Assembly (NCBI GenBank): GCA_025758065.1
Contig: CP107199.1
Location: forward strand, 3,259,501 to 3,323,500
Length of the DNA: 64,000 nucleotides
Origin: Lachnospiraceae bacterium
GTDB taxonomy: Bacteria; Bacillota; Clostridia; Lachnospirales; Lachnospiraceae
Reading direction: 5' to 3'
Positions 34,116 through 42,136 of the stretch are shown one piece after another; positions within the stretch are counted from its first letter, which is position 1; the number at the start of each line of letters is the position of its first letter. The notes beneath the pieces are model-generated. The model saw only the letters and a program-made list of their open reading frames with translations. It was not told where the DNA came from and made no database searches. The position numbers and the translations under genes are program-made.

Positions 34116-35069
34116 TCATTTCTTTTTTATTCTTAATTTTTTGAAATCAGCATTGTAACCGTTTATGGCCTCTGCAAGTTCATTTTCCAGATCTGCATTC
34201 CACAGTTTTAATTCTGACAGCACCACTACCCGATACAATTCTACATATTTTCTGATGTAAAATCCACACTGACCGCCCGTCATTGCATCTTCTTTTTTCG
34301 CATCAACATGAAGCATTTTATTTCTTGTGTTGACAGTCCTTTTTAGAATTTCAGGAATATTATCGCCATTAAACGCTGTTCTTCCGTATCCTTGTATCAC
34401 CGAATCTATCTTATCCTTGAAGGAGGGAATACTCGGTATGGAAATTTTATACTTGCAGCCACATTGTGGGCATTTTGTATTCCTCTGTTTTGGCGGCTGT
34501 GAACAATTAATTTGGATTTTTTGCAATGATGCAAGATACTCTGATAACGGCTCAAATATCTCTGAGAATAATGCCAACCTCAAATCGGCTGTCAAGCCAT
34601 CACCGAACCCGATATAATAAAACATCTGATCCATTTGTAATGCCTTTTTATCGTACCTCTCCCATGCACAAAAACCTCTTTTATAGGCCATATCATTCAC
34701 TGGTTGACTGAATATTGTATATGCCCGTTTACCTTCATAATATGACAGCATGTTTTCTCTCATGTCAGCCGTGATATCAATACCGTCTACTTCATATTTA
34801 TTCATTTTGAAAAAACGGCCATCAAAAAGACATTCATACCTCAGAATTTTGCAGAGTATCGCATGTACCCTTTCAAAAGGTACCGAATCTGACAGCTTTA
34901 TCGTTATTGATTTCTGATTCAGCTTGGTTAAGATTTCTATGTCATAATTTATTTTGGACCTCTTCAGTTCCCAGTTCCTTTCAATGGCGTACGGAAGCAG
35001 GCTTTTGCCATCGTAAAGACCATGATATTTTACTTCCGTACAAGGTCTCTTTTTTAATGTATTTTCCAT
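34116..35069 (-). CDS. HEPN-domain protein with a zinc finger, ApeA-like
   Basis: The 317-residue protein has an N-terminal alpha/beta part, then a zinc-finger (NTKCPQCGCKYKISIPSI, near residue 200), and a C-terminal helical region with TVNTRNKMLHVDAKKEDAM. RNKMLH is R-N-x3-H, the catalytic motif of HEPN ribonucleases. The order of an unknown N-terminal domain followed by a HEPN domain resembles ApeA-type antiphage proteins. HEPN ribonucleases act by cleaving RNA in the cell and often cause growth arrest. The gene is convergent with the 33834 operon and has no visible antitoxin partner nearby. The ApeA likeness is from layout and motif, not from alignment. Confidence 0.55.
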   Translation of the reverse strand: MENTLKKRPCTEVKYHGLYDGKSLLPYAIERNWELKRSKINYDIEILTKLNQKSITIKLSDSVPFERVHAILCKILRYECLFDGRFFKMNKYEVDGIDITADMRENMLSYYEGKRAYTIFSQPVNDMAYKRGFCAWERYDKKALQMDQMFYYIGFGDGLTADLRLALFSEIFEPLSEYLASLQKIQINCSQPPKQRNTKCPQCGCKYKISIPSIPSFKDKIDSVIQGYGRTAFNGDNIPEILKRTVNTRNKMLHVDAKKEDAMTGGQCGFYIRKYVELYRVVVLSELKLWNADLENELAEAINGYNADFKKLRIKKK

Positions 35070-35139
35070 ATAATTGCTCTACTCCATTCAATGAGGTATT
35101 TATAAGGTGTACATAAAAAATCTCTATACGAACAAATCC

Positions 35140-35180
35140 CAAGTCAACCGCCGCGCGGCACTGACATGGGATTTTATTTA
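35140..35180 (-). terminator. Terminator after the small HTH gene
   Basis: AAATCCCATGTCAGTGCC and GGCGGTTGACTTGGGATTT fold to a large stem with a short GC-rich loop. It ends the gene at 35208-35405 and separates it from the HEPN gene. Confidence 0.7.
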
Positions 35181-35207
35181 TAATTTCCGATCAAATATAC
35201 TACTGCT

Positions 35208-35405
35208 CTATTCTGTAAACCGAATCACGTCATTCGGTGTGCAATCCAGATAGGTGCAGATACGCTCCAATGTAATCAACGTGATGTTCATGTTCTTTTT
35301 CAGACGATCAAGCGTATGATTATCGAGGACCTTATCCTGCAGAATCATATATTGCGTTATTCCGCGTTTGCGCATTGTGTCCCACAGCGGGCTGTAATCA
35401 ACCAT
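35208..35405 (-). CDS. Small Cro/C1-type HTH protein
   Basis: ATG at 35403-35405 lies after GGAGGAGGACTTGTC. The 65-residue protein starts MVDYSPLWDTMRKRGITQYM and continues LQDKVLDNHTLDRLKKNMNI, then TLERICTYLDCTPNDVIRF. This is a typical stand-alone HTH of the YozG/Cro family, with recognition helix DNHTLDRLKKN. It could act as a repressor of the genes on either side. Confidence 0.8.
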   Translation of the reverse strand: MVDYSPLWDTMRKRGITQYMILQDKVLDNHTLDRLKKNMNITLITLERICTYLDCTPNDVIRFTE

Positions 35406-35638
35406 GACAAGTCCTCCTCCTGCGAACAATCATAGCTGATTTTCTTTCAGATCAATATTGTGTATATATCCACAATACGATATACTATTCATAGTACAGC
35501 TGGATTTTTCTTGAAAACAGAATTAAAATAGTTCTTTTGGATATCGGCAGAATACAAAAGCATTGTCAGAAATCACCCAAGGAACTATAATAAGTCTATA
35601 GCGCAAGAAAAAGGGCTAACGAACAAAGGAGGAACATT

Positions 35639-37045
35639 ATGGGTAAAAAGCAAATTTACAAAAAAGCGGCAGCGCTTGCAATGGCAACGGCGATGGCCGC
35701 GGGTTCTGCAACAACCGCATTTGCCGGGCAATGGAAACAGGACGCAACTGGATACTGGTGGGATGAAAATGGTAATTATCCCAAAAATGAGTGGCGCTGG
35801 CTGGATGGTAATGGGGACGGCATTTCCGAGAGTTATTATTTCGGTGCAGACGGTTACCTCTTAACCAACACCACAACCCCGGACGGCTATACCGTAAATG
35901 CAGACGGACAGTGGGTAGAGAACGGCGTGGTAAAGACGCAGGGGACTGTAAAAAGTACCGGTTCAACAGGAAAACCCCAGTCTTCCGCAAAATCCAACGT
36001 CAAACAGTCGAGCCTTGTCAGCTATATGAGAGATGTCGATAAACCGGAGAATACTACAAGAGTAAACCCAGTTGGAACTGGTGTCGCATTTCCAACAACC
36101 GATTTGAAAGTTGGCGACAATATGTACTGGCGCAACTGGAACGGTGGTAACGAATATATTCTGTATTATCACGGAAAAACAGATACAAAAGCAGCGGGAG
36201 ATATCGGAGAGCCGACATCTGCAGGTTACCAGATGAAACTTTATCCGAATGCGCAGTCGTATTGGACGTTCGATAAATGGACAACTCCTGACGGAGTGAC
36301 AATCGATTACCTGTACCGCGTACTGGATGAAAACGGCAAAATTAAAACTGCCACTGCAGAAGAGCTTGGCTTGACCTATGAAGGCGGCAAGGTGCGTGAT
36401 GTAGCGTATGATAGTAATTATCCACTTAAAAGGGTCGTGGATCTGTATGCACTGAATATTGAAGCAACTAAAGACTGGCTTGAAAAATATTCGGAAATTA
36501 ATCATCACGGACTCGCGGGGCATAATCAGTTTATCACAAACTATGGTTATTACATCGCACAGCTGACCGGTCAAACAGATCCATTCAATCGTGTAAATTC
36601 CATGACAGACGAAGAGAAAAAACAGGCCGATGAAGTTATTGCTGTGTTGAGGAACTGGTTAAATAGTTTTGATTTCGAACATGCTACAGAACCAGAGAGA
36701 CTCGCAAAGATTTCAGAATTGTTAATCGGATCAAAATACGACGATGAAGTAAAAAACAATCCAAGTCTGCATACGTACGATAAATTTTATCAGGTGCTTA
36801 TCAACAAAAAGGGCGTATGTATTGATTTTGCTGATACAGGACATCTGCTTGCAACGTTGCTTGGTTTAAAATGCGCCGTTGTCGGGGACACAGTACACGC
36901 ATGTTGGATTGTACAGGCAGACGGCGTTCCGCATATGGCTGAAAACGGAGCTATCGACCTCGTTAATGATTGGAGAGAAACTTCAAAACTCGGAACAAGA
37001 CAGTCTTACAATTTCAATTTCGGTGAATACATTAAATACGAATAA
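35639..37045 (+). CDS. Secreted transglutaminase-like protein with wall-binding repeats
   Basis: ATG at 35639 follows AAAGGAGGAACATT. The signal peptide is MGKKQIYKKAAALAMATAMA and ends near TTAFAGQWK. GYWWDENGNYPKNEWRWLDG and YYFGADGYLLTNTTTPDG are two choline-binding-type repeats (residues 30-80), which anchor proteins to the wall. The C-terminal half has a papain-like transglutaminase core: KKGVCIDFADTGHLLATLLG (C), DTVHACWIVQADG (H) and GAIDLVNDWRET (D). Such proteins may crosslink or cleave surface proteins. The 468-residue length is complete. It has no TTCCATAATT copy and is probably driven by an ordinary promoter. Confidence 0.8.
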   Translation: MGKKQIYKKAAALAMATAMAAGSATTAFAGQWKQDATGYWWDENGNYPKNEWRWLDGNGDGISESYYFGADGYLLTNTTTPDGYTVNADGQWVENGVVKTQGTVKSTGSTGKPQSSAKSNVKQSSLVSYMRDVDKPENTTRVNPVGTGVAFPTTDLKVGDNMYWRNWNGGNEYILYYHGKTDTKAAGDIGEPTSAGYQMKLYPNAQSYWTFDKWTTPDGVTIDYLYRVLDENGKIKTATAEELGLTYEGGKVRDVAYDSNYPLKRVVDLYALNIEATKDWLEKYSEINHHGLAGHNQFITNYGYYIAQLTGQTDPFNRVNSMTDEEKKQADEVIAVLRNWLNSFDFEHATEPERLAKISELLIGSKYDDEVKNNPSLHTYDKFYQVLINKKGVCIDFADTGHLLATLLGLKCAVVGDTVHACWIVQADGVPHMAENGAIDLVNDWRETSKLGTRQSYNFNFGEYIKYE

Positions 37046-37062
37046 ATCGTTTCTCCAACACA

Positions 37063-37099
37063 AGGACTTTCTCTAAGAAATTAGAGGAAGTCTTTTTTG
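37063..37099 (+). terminator. Terminator after the transglutaminase-like gene
   Basis: GACTTTCTCTAA and TTAGAGGAAGTC pair with a GAAA loop and are followed by TTTTTT. Confidence 0.9.
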
Positions 37100-37142
37100 T
37101 ATGTATAACAAAATCACATCAAAACCAAATTTGCATCATTTT

Positions 37143-37153
37143 TCTCCATAATT
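37143..37153 (+). promoter_or_regulatory. TCTCCATAATT motif before the gene at 37185
   Basis: A plus-strand copy 31 bases before the start codon, of the same variant as the copy before rep. Confidence 0.6.
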
Positions 37154-37184
37154 AGCCTATAAAAAAAGGAAGGAAGGAGAATCT

Positions 37185-37490
37185 ATGCAAAAACATAAAA
37201 AAGGGAACTGGAAGCGTCCGGTTGCCGGGCTGCTTGCTGTATTGCTCGCAACTGGTACCATTGATATCAGTCAATTTGCATCATTGACATCCTATGCGTA
37301 TAGTAAAGACTACGGAATTTGCACGGATAACCATCTGTACAGCGACACCGGCGCGAACTGTAGCGGTGATATTTATGTACGCACCACGGAATTAGCACAG
37401 GATTTGCAACATGAATCAGACGCATGCAAGATAATAATCATTCATAATCTTTCCTTATATTGTTCTTTAGACCAATATATAGTTTCGTAG
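37185..37490 (+). pseudogene. Truncated secreted protein with signal peptide
   Basis: ATG at 37185 lies after GGAAGGAGAATCT. The start MQKHKKGNWKRPVAGLLAVL, with a hydrophobic run and SYAYSKDYGIC after it, is a signal peptide and mature start. From about residue 60 the sequence changes style (ACKIIIIHNLSLYCSLDQY) and ends, so the gene was probably cut there and only the start remains. The original product was likely a large wall protein, judging from the signal and start. Confidence 0.45.
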
Positions 37491-37561
37491 ATTCTGTATT
37501 GCATCCTGCCCAACAGATATAATACCTTTAGACCATTTTTTTGTGCTAAAGGAGATGTACG

Positions 37562-37876
37562 ATGGATTTAAAAGCAGTAGGATTGCGTATTAAGACCGCA
37601 AGGGAAGCAAAAGGCTTGACACAGGAAAATCTGGCTGCCATTGTCGATCTCAGTTCAACACATATAAGTGTCATTGAACGCGGTATGAAAACTGTAAGAT
37701 TAGATACGTTTGTTGCCATCGCAAATGCCTTGGATGTTTCCGCAGATACTCTCCTGGTTGATGTTGTGACATATTCCGTGGATGGATTCGCGAATGGTCT
37801 GCCGGAAGCAATCCGTACTCTTCCACCGGATGAACAGAAAAGGTTGATGAAAGCTCTCAAGGCTTATCTTGAATAG
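37562..37876 (+). CDS. XRE-family HTH regulator, 104 aa
   Basis: ATG at 37562 follows AAAGGAGATGTACG. The HTH spans GLRIKTAREAKGLTQENLAA and IVDLSSTHISVIERGMKTVR, with the usual helix 2/3 pattern. The C-terminal part (RTLPPDEQKRLMKALKAYL) is helical. It precedes the 38011/38450 pair and may regulate it. A terminator follows directly, so it is transcribed alone. Confidence 0.85.
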   Translation: MDLKAVGLRIKTAREAKGLTQENLAAIVDLSSTHISVIERGMKTVRLDTFVAIANALDVSADTLLVDVVTYSVDGFANGLPEAIRTLPPDEQKRLMKALKAYLE

Positions 37877-37904
37877 GAGGATCCCTTTGATCCTCCATTT
37901 TTTT
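37876..37904 (+). terminator. Terminator after the XRE gene at 37562
   Basis: GGAGGATC and GATCCTCC pair around CCTTT and are followed by ATTTTTTT. Confidence 0.9.
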
Positions 37905-38010
37905 GTCGCTTTTTGTCGAATCCAGTCGAACGAAAAGCGTTTCTTTCCAATCTTTTATATGCTATATTTGTTCTAAAGAACAATTTACAAATCTATGGAG
38001 ATGATATTTT

Positions 38011-38463
38011 ATGGAACAGAATGAAACTTTGGAAAATGATGATGTGTTGGAATTTGATTATACCGGTACGGATCAGGCCGATAATTTAGCTGATATGGCA
38101 GAAAACCTCTCACAAGATGAAGCCGCTGCTGCCATGGAGGCCATCGAAAGCGTTAGGCAGAAACGGGCAGATGACGCGGTACGGGATTTCCGGACGTGGT
38201 TTGATGCGGCTCTTCTGCCGATCCTGAAGGAATTTGCAGAACTGGTTGGTGCCAAATTGACTATCCGGCAGGATCACTTTCACGATATTACCGCTGCTTT
38301 TACAGGACGGTGCGGTTTTGATATCATGGCTACTCAGAAGCGGATGCGGATGGCCCTGGCTACGGCCGATCACATCAGTGTAAACAGACATATTGACGGT
38401 GATGGAGTGGAATTAGTCCTGGTCTATGGGTTCCCGGAAGGAGCGAATATTGAATTACGGTAG
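38011..38463 (+). CDS. Uncharacterised 150-aa protein
   Basis: ATG at 38011 follows GGAGATGATATTTT. The protein begins with an acidic region (ETLENDDVLEFDYTGTDQAD), then a helix (MEAIESVRQKRADDAVRDFR), and a beta-rich end (HDITAAFTGRCGFDIMATQ, DGDGVELVLVYGFPEGA). No motif is recognised. Its end overlaps the start of the PD-(D/E)XK-type gene at 38450 by 14 bases, so the two are co-translated and may act together. Confidence 0.6.
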   Translation: MEQNETLENDDVLEFDYTGTDQADNLADMAENLSQDEAAAAMEAIESVRQKRADDAVRDFRTWFDAALLPILKEFAELVGAKLTIRQDHFHDITAAFTGRCGFDIMATQKRMRMALATADHISVNRHIDGDGVELVLVYGFPEGANIELR

Positions 38464-38941
38464 AATTTTTAGCGATTACAAAGAAGAACTGGAACTTGCC
38501 CTGATACAAAACTGTGCCGTCGAGTGTGAATTATATTCCATCGTCGCCAGTGTGTTGCGCGAATCCGAATCCGGCAGAAAAGTTTCTATCCGGGACGTTT
38601 CAGAAAGACGAACAACCACTGAATCCTCTTATCTGAAAGGCGAATCCGGATTTCCCGATTTTGTGGTGCTGAAACGGGAGAAAATCAAGCATGCTCCCAT
38701 TCTTGGATGTGTTGAAATTAAACGGCCTGACGTGAAGCTGACCTATACCGATCAGCTTGACGGTCACGTCCTCTCCTATCGCAAAGTCATCTATACAAAC
38801 GGGTTGGTTTGGCAGTTCTTTGAACCCGGAAAGAAAATGGAAGAAATCTGTCTTGGAAGTTATACGGAACAGGATATTCAGTGGGGCGATGCTTCTCACT
38901 GGTTTCAGTTACTGAAAAAAATCAATTCATTTCAGTGGTAA
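38450..38941 (+). CDS. PD-(D/E)XK nuclease-like protein (TTG start)
   Basis: The reading frame has an ATG at 38426, but GGAAGGAG just before TTG at 38450 makes that the likely start (MNYGRIFSDYKEELELAL). The 163-residue protein has GFPDFVVLKREK and LGCVEIKRPDVKL, giving D-x(n)-E-x-K of the nuclease fold, as in the N-terminal domain of type I or type III restriction subunits. It lacks helicase motifs, so it is either a stand-alone nuclease or part of a partial restriction gene. It is coupled to the gene at 38011, which may be its partner or inhibitor. Confidence 0.6.
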   Translation: MNYGRIFSDYKEELELALIQNCAVECELYSIVASVLRESESGRKVSIRDVSERRTTTESSYLKGESGFPDFVVLKREKIKHAPILGCVEIKRPDVKLTYTDQLDGHVLSYRKVIYTNGLVWQFFEPGKKMEEICLGSYTEQDIQWGDASHWFQLLKKINSFQW

Positions 38942-38983
38942 GAAGCTTTTTTACGAACTCAATCACTGCGAGGAGAAATGATT

Positions 38984-39110
38984 ATGAAAATGGTCTTGGA
39001 GAATGGAACCTGGGGTTTCTGCTTCTATTACGATGATCCAGATTTCCCGGAACAGCTGCGTATCTGGCTACAAGCTGTCGATTCAGCTGACCTTGTAGTC
39101 AGTGCGCTTG
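38984..39110 (+). pseudogene. Cut 5' fragment of a small gene
   Basis: ATG at 38984 lies after GAGGAGAAATGATT. The product begins MKMVLENGTWGFCFYYDD and PDFPEQLRIWLQAVDSADLV, after which the sequence becomes the antisense of the next gene near 39110-39130. The short start has no known relative in my view. The break is at the same point as the loss of the facing gene's end. Confidence 0.4.
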
Positions 39111-39129
39111 TTTCATGGCTGGCAGAACA

Positions 39130-39540
39130 ACGCGTGATGGGGAATGCATATGTCATTTCCTCTTCATTCTTAAAGACGCGTACATTTTTACCGTTATAAA
39201 GAATGCCAATTACCTTGTTATATTTTGCAGAAACAATATTCATGTTTTTCTGCAGCTCTTTCACCCATTTTTCATTTGCCACATCTTCTTTTTCTGCTTT
39301 TGTTTCCAGAACAATGGCAACTTTACTGTAATCGTCCGGAAGGTACCATCCATCCGGCTTGTCGATCACTCCTGTAAATCCAAGTTGATTGAAGGTGGTG
39401 ATCTGTCCGGTTCCCTGGCGTACTCCGGCTTCCACTTTATCAAATCCTAAAATCTGTCGTGCCCCGTTTACAAATGCAGTTCCGTCAGACGGTGCATAAC
39501 CATCCCGTACGGCATCTTCGGTTCGTAATCCCATAATCAC
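39130..39540 (-). pseudogene. N-terminal nuclease part of a restriction/modification-type protein
   Basis: The start MIMGLRTEDAVRDGYAPSDG lies behind GGAAAGGAAAGAGTGATT. The part shows GFTGVIDKPDGWYLPDDYSK and VAIVLETKAEKEDVANEK, with D and E-x-K of a nuclease, and YNKVIGILYNGKNVRVFKNE. It resembles the N-terminal domain of large single-chain restriction/methyltransferase proteins, of which the rest is missing after about residue 137. The tail that follows is antisense to the fragment at 38984. The TTCCATAATT motif stands 30 bases before its start. Confidence 0.5.
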
Positions 39541-39569
39541 TCTTTCCTTTCCAGATTTATTCTTGCGTG

Positions 39570-39579
39570 AATTATGGAA
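39570..39579 (-). promoter_or_regulatory. TTCCATAATT motif before the nuclease fragment
   Basis: A minus-strand copy 29 bases before the start codon at 39540. It shows that the truncated gene once belonged to the element's shared gene set. Confidence 0.6.
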
Positions 39580-39782
39580 AGAAAAAGATGATTATTGGTT
39601 ATGCGCCATAGTGGAAGCATCAGGGTTCAGCTCTCCCATTTTGGCTGTAAAATTTTTGGAAACTAACAGGGCATGTGTCGCGAAAGTTGGTGTTTTACAT
39701 CAAAAAAAGAGACTCCTTTTTCAGGAAGCTCTTAGCGAAATATCTTTAATACTATTTCTCCACAAGGAGAATTTTAGCAGCT

Positions 39783-40112
39783 CTACAAGTTTAATGCCTC
39801 ATAAATAGCATCAACGTTATAATCCGGAGCGAACCTCGTAGCTACATCTATGATTTTCTGGATTAAAGGCACGTCCCGTATCGTCAGATCATCTGCAATT
39901 TCTTCTGCTGAAGAAAATTTCTGCATTTTTGCGCAGACTTGCTCAATTAATAACAAGCGTCTACCTTCCTCAACGCCTTCCTCATGTGCCTGATTTCTCA
40001 TGATTTCCATTTCATGACACATAATCGCCACTCCTCTCTCATCTTCTTTAAACACAATCGCAATCCCGGTAAAAAGGGCAGACTCCTGATGAAGCACAGA
40101 TGCAATCTTCAC
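39783..40112 (-). pseudogene. Remnant of an Rpn/PD-(D/E)XK-type recombination-promoting nuclease
   Basis: The frame reads CHEMEIMRNQAHEEGVEEGR and LLLIEQVCAKMQKFSSAEEI. The E-G-x-x-E-G-R linker and helical end are typical of the C-terminal part of Rpn-type (transposase_31 and related) proteins, whose nuclease domain should precede it. That domain is absent, and the first 30 residues (MKIASVLHQESALFTGIAIV) do not belong to it. It is most likely a degraded copy. Confidence 0.5.
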
Positions 40113-40177
40113 GGTTATCAGTCTCTTCCATCACTCTCAAACCGGCTTCTCTTACTATTGATTAATAACGGAATGTG

Positions 40178-40852
40178 TTATACATCTTCAGACTTTCCTT
40201 TCTTCTGACCGGGCTCTCCAAAAACTTTCTTTAAGACGGCCGGTTCTCCTGTCTTCCGGTACTGCTTTTCAACATCCTTATATTCCTTTTCCGTCAGTTT
40301 CAGCGGCTTTTTTATCATGTGGGAAAGCCCGTAGATATCCGCTTTGGTGGTCCGGGGAACAATCGACGCAATTTCCGTCAGGGAATAGCCTTTCTTAATC
40401 ATATTGGCACATACTTCCGCGCATACCATCGTGGTCTTGTCTTTCGCAACCAGATCCAAAAAGTGTTTCTTTGTCTCCCAAACATCGACTTCGCGGGCAT
40501 ACCGTAATGCTTTCTCGACACGGAGAATGGGGTCTTCCGTATTCTTGATTTCCTTCACCCATTCCAAGCGTTTCTTCTCAAAAACATCCATGGTAAGTCC
40601 CTGATACGTACCGTCTTTGATATCGTGCAGTAAGTGCTCGTATGATCTGTCGCCCCACATGGTCAAATAAAAGCAACGGTCCAGAACCGGCGTACACAGC
40701 ACCCGGAGCAGATAATCCGGGGACGGATCTGTGGATACCGTTGCACCTTCGAGAGCGTTCATTGAAAATTTCTCTTTGGAAAGCATTTCTTCGAGCAAAC
40801 CGTGTAATTCCATCATTTCATCGTCATCCATATATACATAGTTTTCTCCCAT
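40178..40852 (-). CDS. Uncharacterised 224-aa protein next to the PARG-like gene
   Basis: ATG at 40850-40852 follows AAAGGAGACAAGCG, 21 bp after the PARG-like gene, so the two form an operon. The protein is mainly helical (LHGLLEEMLSKEKFSMNAL, KKHFLDLVAKDKTTMVCAEV) with a lysine-rich tail (FGEPGQKKGKSEDV). KGYSLTEIASIVPRTTKADI could be an HTH-like segment. I do not recognise a family. The association suggests a role connected with ADP-ribose signals or phage response, as an inference only. Confidence 0.6.
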   Translation of the reverse strand: MGENYVYMDDDEMMELHGLLEEMLSKEKFSMNALEGATVSTDPSPDYLLRVLCTPVLDRCFYLTMWGDRSYEHLLHDIKDGTYQGLTMDVFEKKRLEWVKEIKNTEDPILRVEKALRYAREVDVWETKKHFLDLVAKDKTTMVCAEVCANMIKKGYSLTEIASIVPRTTKADIYGLSHMIKKPLKLTEKEYKDVEKQYRKTGEPAVLKKVFGEPGQKKGKSEDV

Positions 40853-40873
40853 CGCTTGTCTCCTTTCGATTCT

Positions 40874-41713
40874 TTACGCTCCCATCACCCGCTTAAACAC
40901 TTTGAAATTCGTATCATCCCGCGGCGGGCAATACACAGCAAATTCAATGGTTTTCAATGCGTGCAGATAATCCGCAATCACTTCTTTGGCAGCACGCGCC
41001 ACCACTTCCGGCTTATTCTGAAACGCTCCGCATCCAAATGCGCCCAGAATTACCACTTCGTCACCGTTCAGTACTGCAACATCCAGAATCCTGGTCAGCC
41101 TCTTCTTATGGATTTCCAGGAGTTCCCGGTCACTGACTTTGACCGCCCGGTCACCGTTACCCTGATTGAACCGATTGCTCGGCCGCTCTCGCAGGTTCGG
41201 CGCTGCGCAGGTGATTACATCCACATCATACCACTCTGTTTCATTCATCAGCTTCGGCCTGCCCGTATCCGTCTTGAATACGGTCACATCCGGCGTATAG
41301 ATGATATCCGCATTGTTGAGCGGATTCTTTGCATTCCGATGAGGGTAATAGAATCCCTTCATCATTTCCGGCACACTCAGACAGAAATACAGGCCGGAGC
41401 ATCTGCACAAGCACTCTTCCTGCGCGCTGGATCCCCTTGTCACGCCGCCGCCCGGATTGGTCGCGGAAGCAAAGTTATGTACCGCCACATTCTGACCTGC
41501 ATAACCTGCAGCCGCCTCGAAAGTCCGCTTTGTGGATACGATGATCTTCGCCTCATCTGAAAAATACACCTTATCCACAGCAGGCAGCTCTGTTCCTTCC
41601 AAAATGAGCTTCTGGTTTTTCACAGACCGTGTAAGGGCATTCTTAATCTTTCCATTTGTTTCACACATTCTTTTTGTATCTTCAAAAACCTCTACATTCT
41701 CAAAACTGCTCAT
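40874..41713 (-). CDS. Poly(ADP-ribose) glycohydrolase-like macrodomain protein (TIGR02452 type)
   Basis: The start MSSFENVEVFEDTKRMCETN lies after AAAGGAATGATAAACGT. The key segment FASATNPGGGVTRGSSAQEE carries G-G-G and Q-E-E, the catalytic signature of PARG-type macrodomains; the second glutamate attacks the ribose-ribose bond. AVLNGDEVVILGAFGCGAFQ (about residues 206-225) is the other conserved loop. Bacterial members cut ADP-ribose from proteins or nucleic acid. The 279-residue length is usual. It leads an operon with the 224-residue gene. It may undo ADP-ribosylation by toxins or help in DNA repair. Confidence 0.85.
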   Translation of the reverse strand: MSSFENVEVFEDTKRMCETNGKIKNALTRSVKNQKLILEGTELPAVDKVYFSDEAKIIVSTKRTFEAAAGYAGQNVAVHNFASATNPGGGVTRGSSAQEECLCRCSGLYFCLSVPEMMKGFYYPHRNAKNPLNNADIIYTPDVTVFKTDTGRPKLMNETEWYDVDVITCAAPNLRERPSNRFNQGNGDRAVKVSDRELLEIHKKRLTRILDVAVLNGDEVVILGAFGCGAFQNKPEVVARAAKEVIADYLHALKTIEFAVYCPPRDDTNFKVFKRVMGA

Positions 41714-41911
41714 ACGTTTATCATTCCTTTTCTCTTTTGTTAAGTTTAACTTTTCGCCTCATCATCAGTTACAGTCGATCATATGTTTGGCTACAACTAT
41801 ATCATCATTGCGGTGACATTGCAAGACAGCTTTTTCTGCGGATAACGTTTTTCGGATAAAACCACTCCGCAAGGTTCCAGGCTGAAATCCTTCTTACCAT
41901 GAAAAATGGCT

Positions 41912-41974
41912 GCGGAATTGCTCCCGCAGCCGTCGTGCCTGAAAACCGTACCTTGGCACCGTGATCTCTCACGG
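41912..41974. other. Two hairpins between the PARG-like gene and the gene at 42137
   Basis: GGCTGCGGGAGC...CCGCAGCC followed by ATTTTTC forms a minus-strand terminator for the gene at 42137. CCGTGATCTCTCACGG, 41959-41974, is followed on the plus strand by GTTTTTT and could end plus-strand transcripts. No plus-strand gene is nearby, so the second may be part of an RNA structure. The remaining 41714-42136 has no gene. Confidence 0.5.
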
Positions 41975-42136
41975 GTTTTTTACAGGGCGATTTGAAAATC
42001 TGCATTGTATGCTTTCCCAAAGTCGTCTCCATGAACAGGAACACATAACCTGATAACAAATAACCGATAAGCAATGACCATAAACAGTAACCGCCTGTAA
42101 GTTTTGTTAGAAGTATGCCCTGTACGGAAATCCTGT

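Noticed and set aside
39563..39808. 81-residue plus-strand frame
   Set aside because: No ribosome binding site, no recognisable motif, and it starts inside the TTCCATAATT motif of the facing gene.
41805..42074. 89-residue minus-strand frame in the gap before the gene at 42137
   Set aside because: It runs through two hairpins, one of them a terminator, and has no ribosome binding site.
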